DNA from: Odiellus spinosus
Taxonomy: Eukaryota; Arthropoda; Arachnida; Opiliones; Phalangiidae
Length of the DNA stretch: 64,000 nucleotides
Assembly: GCA_963920705.1 (NCBI GenBank)
Contig: OY987237.1
Span: 16,088,601-16,152,600, forward strand
Direction: 5' to 3'
Shown: piece by piece, positions 10,697 to 20,460 of the stretch
Numbering within the stretch: the first letter of the stretch is position 1
Layout: each line of letters opens with the position of its first letter
Made by a program: the position numbers and the translations under genes
Notes under the pieces: model-generated
What the model saw: only the letters and a program-made list of their open reading frames with translations
What the model was told of the DNA's origin: nothing
Databases searched by the model: none

Positions 10697-12020
10697 AGAG
10701 ACTTAGCGTTGGGTATGGAAGCGTACACAAAACTTACACAAGACAAGACAGAGGCTTTCTGAATCTGACCTAGGCTTAACGTGGAACGTTATAATTCGAA
10801 AAGTTAGAACTTAGAAGCAACTGGTCGATAAAATAACAAATCCATTAAGGCCCTGTGAACGGTGCACCTCTATGAGGGTGGGTCCGGATATGTCAAAGTT
10901 ATACAATCAGTTAACCTCAAAATAACCTAATTAAAAACCTAATTTCTTCAGAGGTAATTTCCTTCCAGGGTTCGTTTTTTCATTACGGGGTAAATGTGGT
11001 GGGGTATTCAGGGTATGTTTTCTGGGGTACGCCTTGTAATATGAATACTGTAAAGATACGTTCACACTACGCACTTTGAAATTCAAATAAACTTTACAAA
11101 CGGTACCAAAATTTTAAAATTAAACTAAATAGGGCCTAATTTTCAATGAAAATGGATCCTTGCACCCATAAACTTCTGGCAACAATGAAAAGGAAATATG
11201 GGAAAGAGGGGTGAAACTTTCTATTGCCTATTTATCGATACAAGGTCTTTAAATAAATTAAGTCTATGGGGAATTTTGAACAATAGACACCAGTCGCAAT
11301 TTTATTTAATCCTTGCGTGCTAACAATATTTTTGGTACAAAAACTATCCAACTTAGTTTAGTTGGAATTTAATAAAATATGACTAGAAATCACATTACGA
11401 CACTGTACCGTTGAGATCTGTTTGCTTGCTTGTATATGGCACTCGAAAAAATAAACATAGCACACACAAAATGGCAGGGTTAGATTTAAAGGTGTGGAGG
11501 CTGTGGGGCAACAAATTCAAGCTAATTCACGTCTTTGGCAAGAGTTTAATTTGTCGAGCCCCAAAATGAGACCGGTTGCGTGTCTACTTTAAAATGTTAC
11601 TCATTTCAAAGTTAAAAATGAGATGGTGAAACTTTTACACGTTGTACTCTAACACTTCGTATATTTATATAACATTGAGAGATGAATATTACTTTCGTAA
11701 AGATTTTGAGCTAATAAGTTCAACGAAGGAAATTATTTCCGCACAATTAACCCCCAACATCATCACTGGGTTTCAGTATAGATACTTTATACAATGCGTT
11801 AATAGCGTAATCGGACATTCTCTCCGCTTGTTTGAAAATAAAAATCCAGTAAGCCAAGGCTTAATCGCGATTCAACTTCACCACAAATACGCGGTTGTAT
11901 TTTCCATCTAAAATTTCTTGACAAATGCTTTCACATATATAATGAAAAAAGACTGTCAGTCTTCGAAGAAACATCATCCCACTCTGAATTGGGTTTTTCA
12001 ATATTTCCCTGCATCGACTG
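10697..12020. other. LINE 5' flank and intergenic DNA, no gene seen
   Basis: The first 150-200 bp above 10697 are less AT-rich and probably belong to the LINE 5' UTR; the boundary is unclear. The remainder is AT-rich. An open frame of 89 codons at 11642-11911 has no recognisable motif. Confidence 0.45.
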
Positions 12021-14628
12021 TTAACCCTTTTTGGTTTTTTTATTAACAACCCAACCAAATTTTTGGATAACAGGCTCTATTTTACTAATTGAATACGGTT
12101 GCATATAGTTGGCGATACGTTTCCGCACCCACCAATGACCTCGTTTCGCTCGTTCACTCGTGGCTGGAGCGAATTTGTACAGATAGTGTTCCGCCCTTAT
12201 GAACCTTTGTTTCGTAAAAAAAACCAATTTCAGCAACTATCAATCGCGAAAAATAGGTTTCCATTACTTTGGTGGTTTCTTTCCTTTAAACGGGTTATGA
12301 GCAATCAACTCAGTCGCTATAGGATCGTTAACTAATAATTTGGCAACAAGATGAATGAGCCACGGATTTTGCTGATATTCCTATTCAAATTTTATCAAGG
12401 TTCTTTTGAAATAAGAAACTTTTACGGAAAACAACGATTGTCGGGTTAAATTCTTCTATTTAATTAGACAGGAAATTCCGCTTAAAATGTATACAAGTTC
12501 CTGCCACATCAAATAGGAAGAATTCTCATCTATTTCTCTCAATATAACCTTAACTATTAAAAGGGTGCGTACCTCGGATCCTCGACAGGTCTGTGGGTTT
12601 GGAAGAGGGAAAAAAAACCCAAGGTCGGTGGCCCACCCAAGCGTAACAACTTATTTACAACATATTTGGCTAAATTTATAAAAAAAGGGGGCGAGTATTT
12701 TACCTGAAAAGCGGCGAACCACATTAACCAATCCAGTCGATAATGGTAAGGGGAAATAACGCAAGGTCTTCTCGTCACGTTACCCGGTTTACACTTGAAT
12801 TCGTATTCAAACCAGTTCGCGGCAGGGTCGTTGGGATCGTTGCTGTACGTTCCTTGTAAGATTACTTCCATTCTCACCTTGGTTACGCTGCGAAATAGTT
12901 TTATAATTATTAATTGTCTCTAAATAAGATATAAAGAAATTGTTTATACCTTCCAAAAGCTCCGTAGGTATTGACAATCCTGAGCGGCTCGAAGGAAGTA
13001 TTCATCATTTGAGAGGACGAAGCCAAATTAATGACGACGGGAATACTCAAATAAGTGATGGCCAAAGCCAAAGAAATGTTGGTAATCCTTCTAGATCTCG
13101 CTGTTATTAAAACATCGGAACTTGGGCAAAGAGTACGAATTAATTTTTCCAGCAAGAACATCTTACGAGTTTCGATCTCGCCTCGACTCTCTTCAGCTTG
13201 TAGCAGAACGAGTTTCCGCCTCGCGGCTGAGTTTTTAACGGCGAATATCGGGGCCAGGGCTTTGTCGTCGAAATACGGGATAGCGGGTAATATAGTTAAC
13301 CAATTTAAAAAACTCAAATTACCGCTTAAAATCAAGACGCATTGAAAGGCGATCTGAATCAGGCCGCAAACCAAACGAAAAGGTCGACCAGCGAATAAAC
13401 ACCAAGGTATGAAGAGCTCGATCAAATGATTACTAAACGTTTCAAATCGGTGGACGATACGAGGAGTTTGATGCAAAAAGAAACTCAGTGGATTCGGAAC
13501 CGGTTGAGTCTGAATAAAAATATGTTAATCGAGATCTGAATACCGTCATTTCCCCCTCAAAAATAACGAACCTCGTAATGATAATCCATACACGTTAAAT
13601 CGAACCAACAAGAATCCCCTCGAAGCTTTATAAGCCCCTGGAAAAAAAGTTGGAATTAATTTAAGGCAAATATAATCTAAAAAGGATTGAAATAGTGAAA
13701 AAGATCTTAACTGCGCCGAGCATAATTCGAAACAACAGCCATCTGTAGCCCCAGATGACGACCCACGAAGGAGGAGTGTTCCTCGGCATTTGCTCCCAAG
13801 ATAGAGCTGGACAAAAGAAAATTGCTAAGAACCCAGTTTCCAGCAATTGAGACTCCCAACCTAGATGAAAACAAAATTAGAATGTACGTTGAGACAGAGA
13901 GTTAAACTTTTATACTTACCGAAAGAATACCTTTAGAACAATTATGAGATTACGTTTTAAGATTAATATAATTAAAAATGTCTGAAAAAAACTTTACCAT
14001 GTTTGGCCAATATTGACGAAGGAATGATATAAAACCCAAAGGGTAAACATGGCCAAAGCGTTAGCGGATCCCGTAAGGAGAATGGCGAGGGAGATAGCCA
14101 ACCCAAAATACGCAAATATATCGAGGTAAAAATCAAGATTTTTCGGATCAATAAGCCATAATAAAGTAGGCACTAGTAGCGTCGAGCTTAGACCTTGTTC
14201 AGAAACCTTACAAACAATTTAAATTTAGATAAGAAATTAATAATACTTAGGTTTTAACTTCAATACCTTTTCTAAATACTTATCAGCTGGTAGAAGACCC
14301 TTGCTGCCAATTAGCTGCTTGTTTTGATTCGCAGCAACAAGGAACGCAACGGCTGTAGCAATAAACTTACCATGTACTAAATTACATTACGAATTGACTT
14401 TAATTTGACCAACTTACCGTATATAAAGCCTAAACTTCGAAGAAATACTATCCTAGTTAACCAATATGTGCCAGACTTTATAACATTGTCAAATTCTTTC
14501 ACCGCTTCCCTTTCTTTGGGTTGGCTAAGGCTTTCAAGATTTGATTTTTTGGGTTTATCACTAACTTTGCTTTCCGAGGAATTTTTATGACGTCTTCGGA
14601 CTTTGTTTTCGATTTCCTTGCTACCCAT
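12021..14628 (-). CDS. LMF1: Lipase maturation factor, LMF1-like, complete ten-exon gene, 590 aa
   Basis: This is a multi-pass ER membrane protein that, in vertebrates, is needed for folding and assembly of secreted dimeric lipases. Exons in transcript order: 14418-14628, 14267-14352, 13998-14206, 13920-13930 (11 nt), 13712-13860, 13572-13637, 12950-13509, 12704-12887, 12268-12380 and 12021-12204. The exon lengths sum to 1773 nt, or 590 codons plus TGA, close to human LMF1 (567 aa). Family blocks in order: GTYWLTRIVFLRSL, VAFLVAANQNKQLIG, LALAMFTLWVLYHS-like segments ending NIGQTW, WYSFGWESQLLETGF, RWLLFRIMLGAGLIKLRGD, LHQTPR, LSGNLSFLNWLTILP, NTYGAFGS, RLDWLMWFAAFQ, NPWLIHLVAKLL, AHNPFKGKKPPKFIRAEHY and GHWWVRKRIANY. 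The last block matches LMF1 better than LMF2. All introns are GT-AG. The N-terminus is basic and rich in Ser and Lys. The start is the first in-frame Met. Confidence 0.92.
13920..13930 (-). other. LMF1: 11-nt coding microexon of LMF1
   Basis: The exon reads GTATTCTTTCG between an acceptor ending CTAAAG and a donor GTAAGT. It completes the Trp codon left as TG by the exon ending at 13998, encodes Tyr-Ser-Phe, and gives the first base of the Gly codon finished by the exon starting at 13860. The result is WYSFGWE, the conserved family sequence. Without it the reading frame breaks. Confidence 0.85.
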
Positions 14629-15171
14629 GTTACTTTTAATTATTAAGGGTAATTATATAAGTTAATTTTGTTAAACCATAACGCCGTTCCTTTATTTGAT
14701 TCCGATGATTTTCTAAAATTTTAATTAGCAGACGCCAGTTCAGTTCAGTCCCGTTTGAAGGAGGGAGGCTACTTACTCCGCGATCGGGAATCAAAAGTAG
14801 CAGAAGCGGCACCCCATGTTATTTCCCATAGACCATTAATACGTGGTGCTATTACTTTAAAGGAATGCAAGACCGGGAACGCATGCGCGAGAAAATCATG
14901 TTTTAACGATGTGATTGGCCTACTCTTCAGAACGGCGGGAATTTCCAATATTAAAATTATAAAAATAGATTTGTTACTTAACGAAGATACCACTTCATTT
15001 TTAAACCAATAATCCTGAAATCTTTAAAAATCACTCAAATTTGTTTATTGTTGTGGCCAGAAACAATTAAATTGGTTGGCACAAGCGTAATAATTTCCAC
15101 AAAATGTTGGGTAAAGTTGTAAATATGGTTGAAAAATAAATATTGTCTTACGTTTCTTTGTTTTGAATTGG
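14629..15171. other. Gap between LMF1 and FAM136A
   Basis: Both neighbours are on the minus strand, so this holds the LMF1 promoter region and the FAM136A 3' end. An 85-codon open frame on the plus strand (14755-15012) and a 74-codon frame opposite it show no family resemblance and are treated as chance. Confidence 0.5.
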
Positions 15172-15177
15172 TTTATT
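15172..15177 (-). terminator. Probable FAM136A polyadenylation signal
   Basis: TTTATT on the plus strand reads AATAAA on the gene strand, about 65 bp past the stop codon. Confidence 0.4.
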
Positions 15178-15239
15178 TCCTAAGTATAGATTAAATCATA
15201 ACTAAAACAATTGAAAAGTGTTCTTTTTTAAACACAGAC

Positions 15240-15939
15240 TCAGGTGTAAGTGTATCTCAGTAACGCTTCTGAAATGCGCTTTTTCATAATTGGAATGGCT
15301 TTTATATTAGTATCAGCGCATTGAACTAAACATCCTTCAAACGCTATTCTCATTTTTTCCGTCTCAGCTTCGCTAGTGTTACTCGTCATTCTGTCCGCGA
15401 TTCTATCTTTGCAATCCATCGAACATCTCATAATTCGATCCTTCAACGATTAAGTTACGAGTTAAATCGATTTCTTTTAAAAGATGTACGCAAAAATAAG
15501 TTTCAGAGTTTGCAGTTTGTTCACCTGATAATTTCCTAGTTCATTTTGAAGAAGGTTTTGAGCTTCATTCATATTTTGGGAACATTTCTCTATACAATTA
15601 TGAGTCTCTTCCATGGAAGTGGATAGATTATCGCAACATTGCGCTGCGCATTTGTGCATATTTGACTGCAAAGAAGTCAAAGAATTACGTTATAGATTGT
15701 CTTTTAAACTACTAAGTTACGGAATTAGAGATTAAAAAATAAAATCAAGATTCAATAACAAGACAAAACCACGAAAACTTGTCTCTCTCAGACTCTAGCT
15801 ACTAGCTGTGTGAAAGTGAGAATGTCAAAGGCTTAGCGCGAATAAGACATACTTGCATTTTCCTCATTAATGTGGTGTCAATATCTCTCACTAAGTCTTC
15901 AATCGCGTTACGAACACGTGTTTGAGCGATTTCAGCCAT
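15240..15939 (-). CDS. FAM136A: FAM136A family protein, three exons, 142 aa
   Basis: This is a small helical, cysteine-rich protein of the FAM136 (DUF842) family, reported as mitochondrial in animals; its biochemical role is not settled. Exons are 15853-15939, 15525-15665 and 15240-15440; all junctions fall between codons, and the total is 142 codons plus TGA (the human protein is 138 aa). The defining paired CX3C cysteines are present: CAAQC then CIEKC in exon 2, and CSMDC then CLVQC in exon 3, as expected of a twin CX3C intermembrane-space-type fold. The N-terminus is MAEIAQTRVRNAIEDLVRDI. The C-terminus, IPIMKKRISEALL, parallels the vertebrate end. It is divergent from the TBP-like gene, whose ATG is 1378 bp away. 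Confidence 0.93.
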
Positions 15940-17316
15940 GTTAAATTTGATTTAATATAAACTTATTAAGTTTCCACAGTGGAATTAGTGAGCTACGTTT
16001 ACGGTCTAGCACGACTCTGCACGAGTGGCGAGTGCCTAGTTTACCGACCAATGCGACCATTCCACAGAGACGTTAGCCAATGAAAAGCGCCCAATGACTT
16101 GTTTCCTCAATTTTGTTTATGCCTACACTCCCATTTGACGAATATAATGCAATACACCCTAATGTATTTCCAAGTTTTCCGTAACATTTAAGTTTCTTCT
16201 AACTTTTCGAAAGTTTAACTTTTTAAAGGTCCTATCTGCTCTGAAATATGTCCCTTTAAATTGCTCTTCCCTTATGCACACAGTCTAGCTTTGACTGTAC
16301 AGTTTGTTATGTACAACGTCGTCTGCTAAGCTAGAAAAGAAGGCGACTTTAAAGGGGATTTAAAAACACAGTCCCTTTAAACTTTAAAGGGACAAATTGT
16401 ACAGTCAAAGCTAGGCTGCGGGCGTAAGGGAAGAGCACTTTAAAGGGGCAAGTTTAAAAGGGAAGATGAACGGTAAAAATTAAGTTCAAGAATTAATACT
16501 TTTGATTTAGTGAAAGACAAAAAATTTAAAGTTAGGTACACAAATTAGGGAACTGGAACATTCAGGAAAAGTTAAGAATAAATTAGTTTTTGGAACAATA
16601 AATTAAAAATTAAATTGAGTACATCAAATTAACATTCGGAATTTTAAATTTAGGGTCAGCAAAATAACATAGTGAAGTTAAATAACTTAACTTCACTTTC
16701 TAATCATAACATTAGAGTTTTTTTTGTGTTTTTTTGGCTCCAGTAATTTGACAGTCAGTCGGGGAAGAAGGGGGAGGTAGGTGGGAGGTCAGTAGTAAAA
16801 CTACCAAAACGTAACTCGTTTTAGGCCTAGGATTTCCCGCCAATTTACAATAGAATTTTTAATACTAAACGTTCTAATGAATGCCAAGTTTTAATTTTTT
16901 AAAGCCGATAAACTACCGAAAGTTTAAAAAAACGTTTTGGGAGGGTTTGGTTTTTAATTGGGCGAGAGTTTTATTATTGAAGTGTTAATAATAGCCCCCT
17001 AGTGGGGAAAACACAACTATTATAGCATATTGACATTTGCCTTCTCAAGAATATAATTTTAATTTAATCAAAGATGTTTTTACTTACGGTCCTGAGACGG
17101 TTCCTTCCTTCTACGGGACTGAGTTTTTTTAGAAAATGGTTAAGATTGTTAAAACGGTTCGGTGAAAATTAGCCCTTACAGTTAAAAAATTAAAATAGCA
17201 TCGCCAATAGATAAAAACAATCAAATGGGTATAAATTTGTTACCTCATTGTAAGACGAAACTAGTTAAACTAACGAGATCGAGTTAGTTAAGAAGCCAGT
17301 ATAATTACAAATTGAA
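15940..17316. promoter_or_regulatory. Shared divergent upstream region of FAM136A and the TBP paralogue
   Basis: No gene was found in this region. It includes a palindromic copy of the AGACGACGTTGT repeat (16255-16445), two arms of which read AGTCTAGCTTTGACTGTACA and TGTACAGTCAAAGCTAGGCT. Promoter elements cannot be placed with confidence. Confidence 0.4.
16255..16445. mobile_element. Palindromic copy of the AGACGACGTTGT element
   Basis: CTAGCTTTGACTGTACAGTT is mirrored by AATTGTACAGTCAAAGCTAG about 110 bp later. Between them lie ACGTCGTCTGCTAAGCTAGA and runs of TTTAAAGGG. It is probably a MITE. Confidence 0.6.
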
Positions 17317-18271
17317 ATGGATTTGGGAAAAAGTTTCGAACCGAGTCAAGACGAAGGTTACGCCACTTTAAGTTCGCAATCAACCTCGGCTTCGCAATTC
17401 AGTCAAGCTGTGTTTAATTTAAGCCAACCAACTTTCGAAGATAGCCAAGAGGCGACATCATCTTCCCAACACGCTCGTCCATCGGTCGAACAGCGTCAAC
17501 CTACTCAACCATCGACATCCCAGGCTCCACCATCAACAGAAGGTAAAACAAACCGCATTTAATCGTCAAAACGGTAACCGTAGTTGGCTAATTTCGGTTG
17601 AAAAGGTAATTAATTTAGAACTAGTGTTAAAGAGTGTATTCAATTTCGTTTCAGAGTCCATTCCAACAAGTGTTTCTAGCCCAATTCCTTGTAGCAAGTA
17701 TGGATTAAGTCTGACGATTCACAACATACACGCTATCGTCAACTTGGCTTGCGAATTAGACCTTGAGCGTCTTTGTACGCGCATCAGAACGGCGGAATGG
17801 ATACCTGAAAGGTCAATAGGCATGACCATCAAACTTTTGGAACCCGTAGCCACGGCAATCGTTTCCAGAAGCGGCAAGATGATTTGCCTGAGAACGACTA
17901 CCGTCGAAGATTGCAATTTGGCCACCAGAAAATTTGCTAGGATAATTCAAAGATGCGGATATCCTCAAGTTCGGTTTATAGGGTTTAGAATTTGCAACAT
18001 CTTGGCCTACTGCGACCTTAAATTCCCCATCAACTGCGACGAATTCTTGCGCGTTCATGGTCAGTTCGCCACTCACAGCTATGAAATATTCCCAGGAATA
18101 TTTTATCGAATGATCAGGCCGAGAGTAATGGTCAACATTTTCGTCAATGGGTCAATCGTGTTGAGCGGAGCTGCCAATTTGAAGGATCTCTACAAGGCGC
18201 TCGATAATATTTATGAAATCTTAATCGACTTCAAGAAGAAATCTCATATAGATGACGCGCCGGTTCGATAA
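17317..18271 (+). CDS. Divergent TATA-binding protein paralogue (TBP/TRF family), 280 aa
   Basis: This belongs to the TBP family of core promoter factors. Exons are 17317-17542 and 17655-18271, joined in frame through a GT-AG intron of 112 bp. Residues 1-90 form a Ser/Gln/Pro-rich tail with no similarity. Residues about 91-270 form the two-lobed saddle. The two Asn that contact TATA DNA are kept (N99, N190), and so are the second-lobe intercalating Phe (F221 in EIFPGIFYRM, F238 in NIFVNG). The matching Phe of the first lobe are replaced by Ser (S129 in PERSIG, S146 in AIVSRSGK). SGKMI, RKFARIIQ and CDLKFPI are typical TBP words. It is more diverged than a canonical animal TBP, so it is more likely a paralogue (TRF-type) than the general factor. 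It converges on FUOM. Confidence 0.9.
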
Positions 18272-18507
18272 TTAATCAACTTTAATATAATATTAGTTTT
18301 TTTTTAAGCCCAATTTTCGATCTAAAGACAAGATCCATGTTATTATAATATAATATTATTGAAGTTGTAAAATTATTACAAAATTAAATCTGTTTATTCA
18401 TTATGTTTGGTGTTTTATTTTATTATCATTAAAAATTATTGAAAAATAGTTGAATTTTATTATTTTACTTGAAAATATATTTTTGTTTTTAAGTGTTTAG
18501 CAAATGT
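18272..18507. terminator. Convergent 3' ends of the TBP paralogue and FUOM
   Basis: This is 236 bp of very AT-rich DNA between two opposing stop codons. TTTATT near 18392 reads AATAAA on the FUOM strand, about 110 bp past its stop, a plausible poly-A signal. The transcripts may overlap. Confidence 0.45.
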
Positions 18508-20091
18508 TCACCCATCGTATTCCACCAGACCCTTCTTCAAAATTATATTACCATACTTGCTCTTTTCACTAGAAAAATCACGGTTTACGTAAATTATTCC
18601 AGGGAAATTAAATTCTCAACTTTATATCAAAAGTTAATTCCATAAAAAGTAAACAACGCCCCGTAAATATTCCGTCAGATTCTGATTTGAGATACTCTAG
18701 CGGCCGGGAAGAAATTCCACCAGAGTTGGGAAGCGCGGCCCGCCTAAATTCCAACACTTCCTCTTCCCCCCGACTTAAAATATCGCGCTGAAGAAGTCAA
18801 ACCACTCGAGGCAGTCGGTGGCTAGTAGTTTACAAGCCCCTTTCATGATAGCATTAAGATATGAGGCGTCGTTTACTTTTATGGAATGAAGTCATAGACT
18901 TCTGATAAAAATTTAAACGGATGTTATAGGGCTTTGAAATTGTGATTATTACCCGGTGTGAACAATGGCGTAACATTTAGCGGCTTCCTCGTAAAATTCG
19001 AATCTTTCGACTTCGGCAAATCGAACCTGTAATTGGCAAATTCAATAATCATCTACTTAATTAATTTTACAGTGATCTTTGTAAATTATTTCAGGGTGCG
19101 GACGGAAACCAGTCGATATAGACGAACTTTTGTTAAAAAATGAATAACCAACAACAGGGGCAGTATAGTCTCCATGATTTTAAACAAATTGATCTTACGG
19201 TCTGTTTTTCGGCATCATTGATAATTTTCCTATACGTTTCCCATACTTCCGGTTCGCTGGCTTGGTCATCCTTGTCCCTTTGAGCCAATTCCATCACTTT
19301 GACCGGCGTGAAGCAGTACTTGTCCAACGGAAGCAACGCGAGGATTGCTTTCAACAAATCAGGGATGCTTAAACCTAATCAAAATTTATAAAATGGATAA
19401 ACAGGGGCTCAAGTTCTAAAGCTTGGTTCAGTCGGGGGGGATATAAATAAATTTCGATTCTTCGGGAGTAATTAGGAAAACTATTTGGGTTAATTAGGAC
19501 CAGGGTGACTACCAAAAAAGATTTTTGGTCAAATCGGCACGAAGCTCGTCGAATTACGATTGACCAATTGGTAAATAGCAGAGGTATATAATAACCCCCT
19601 TCGGGGGGAAGTATGAAAGCCCCTATACTACCAATGCTAAAAATGACGAACAACAAGAGCCCGCCGCTGACTATCTAGGCCACTATCTCGCGCTGGACTT
19701 CTCAATGTCGCTACTCTAGTAAATGGTCTTTGTATAAACAAGACGGCTCGATTTGTGTTTAGAACTTCCGGTCTCGGGAGTCAGGCTGTCTGTTAAAATG
19801 GAGTCGAAGGTTGACTTCGGCTCGCGAGTTCCGGAAGCGCGCGTAGGGAAAATTTAGTGAGGTTCAAAATGGTGTAACTATTTTTTGGGAGTAAAGCGGT
19901 GTGTCGATCCGCCGCGATTTACGCCGGGCACTCGTTGTTCGTCGATTTTGCCTACCTTTCATACTTCCCCCGAAGGGGTTTATTATATACCTCTGTAAAT
20001 AGTGATAGAAAATGCGTACCGTCAGCTCGGATTTCAACAGCGTGTCCTTTTTTACAGAGACCACTTGTTGGAAAATGAATATCAGCTAAAA
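18508..20091 (-). CDS. FUOM: Fucose mutarotase, exons 2-5 (residues 28-154)
   Basis: Fucose mutarotase (FucU/RbsD family) interconverts alpha- and beta-L-fucose, feeding the salvage pathway to GDP-fucose. Exons in transcript order are 20020-20091, 19199-19374, 18953-19026 and 18508-18568, ending in TGA; every junction is GT-AG and in phase. Together with exon 1 (51344-51425) they total 465 nt, or 154 aa, equal to the human protein length. Blocks include VLADIHFPTS, AVEIRADG, LLKAILALLPLDKY, VMELAQRDK, VERFEFYEEA, AIVHTGE and YGNIILKKG; Y140 and N142 match the Tyr/Asn pair used for sugar binding in the family. Exon 2 starts with TT and needs a preceding G, which exon 1 supplies. The intron at 19375-20019 holds a hAT-like MITE and the one at 18569-18952 a family A MITE. 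Confidence 0.93.
18619..18910. mobile_element. MITE family A copy in FUOM intron 4
   Basis: AAAAGTAAACAACGCCCCGT at the left and GGCGTCGTTTACTTTTATGG at the right are inverted repeats, with the internal word GCGCGGCCCGCCTAAATT. It makes up most of the 384-bp intron. Confidence 0.65.
19579..19994. mobile_element. hAT-like MITE with 8-bp target duplication, copy 1
   Basis: It is 416 bp long. The left end reads CAGAGGTATATAATAACCCC and the right end GGGTTTATTATATACCTCT, giving terminal inverted repeats of nearly 40 bp. GTAAATAG occurs directly before (19571-19578) and after (19995-20002), an 8-bp duplication as made by hAT transposases. It is almost identical to the copy at 28194-28610. The open frame at 19864-20064 runs from the adjoining exon into the element and is not a gene. 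Confidence 0.85.
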
Positions 20092-20194
20092 CTGAAACGA
20101 CAAAAAATATATAATAATGAGCTCGGGAAATAAAATAAATCTGACAAATTTTGATTTAAAAAGGCGCTTTAAAATTTGCCAATTTAAAATTATC

Positions 20195-20300
20195 TTCCTT
20201 TAAGCACGCAGCCTAGCTTTGACTGTTATGGTCAACGTCGTCTGCTAGCAAAAAAAGAAGTTGGCTATAAAAATCCGGATTGCCCCTTTAAATTTATGAC
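20195..20300. repeat. AGACGACGTTGT-family fragment
   Basis: CACGCAGCCTAGCTTTGACT followed by CAACGTCGTCTGCTAG, in the orientation opposite to the copy at 1-110. Confidence 0.5.
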
Positions 20301-20329
20301 ATTAAGGTCAAACTAGTAATAATCTCGTC

Positions 20330-20460
20330 AATACTACGTCATCATGGCACTATGGTCACGTGATTTTTCTATTGTAGAGCCTACAGATGATTCATCACGA
20401 GTGATAAAGTCGTTTTCGCGCGGTCTCTTTCGTAAAAGTACTTGATCCAGATCCCATAAA
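20330..20460. repeat. Dispersed repeat with TATGGTCACGTGATTT core, copy 1
   Basis: TACGTCATCATGG, TATGGTCACGTGATTTTTCT, TTTTCGCGCGGTC and GTAAAAGTACTT occur in the same order at about 37395-37515. No terminal repeats were defined. Confidence 0.5.

Noticed and set aside
12557-12703. Read-through of LMF1 exon 8 (VKYSPPFFINLAKYVVNKLL) as coding
   Set aside because: It looked plausible as family sequence, but splicing at 12704 to 12380 gives a much better match (NPWLIHLVAKLL, AHNPFKGKKPPK) and the correct phase.
17719-18076. Minus-strand frames opposite the TBP paralogue
   Set aside because: They are antisense shadows with no domain match.
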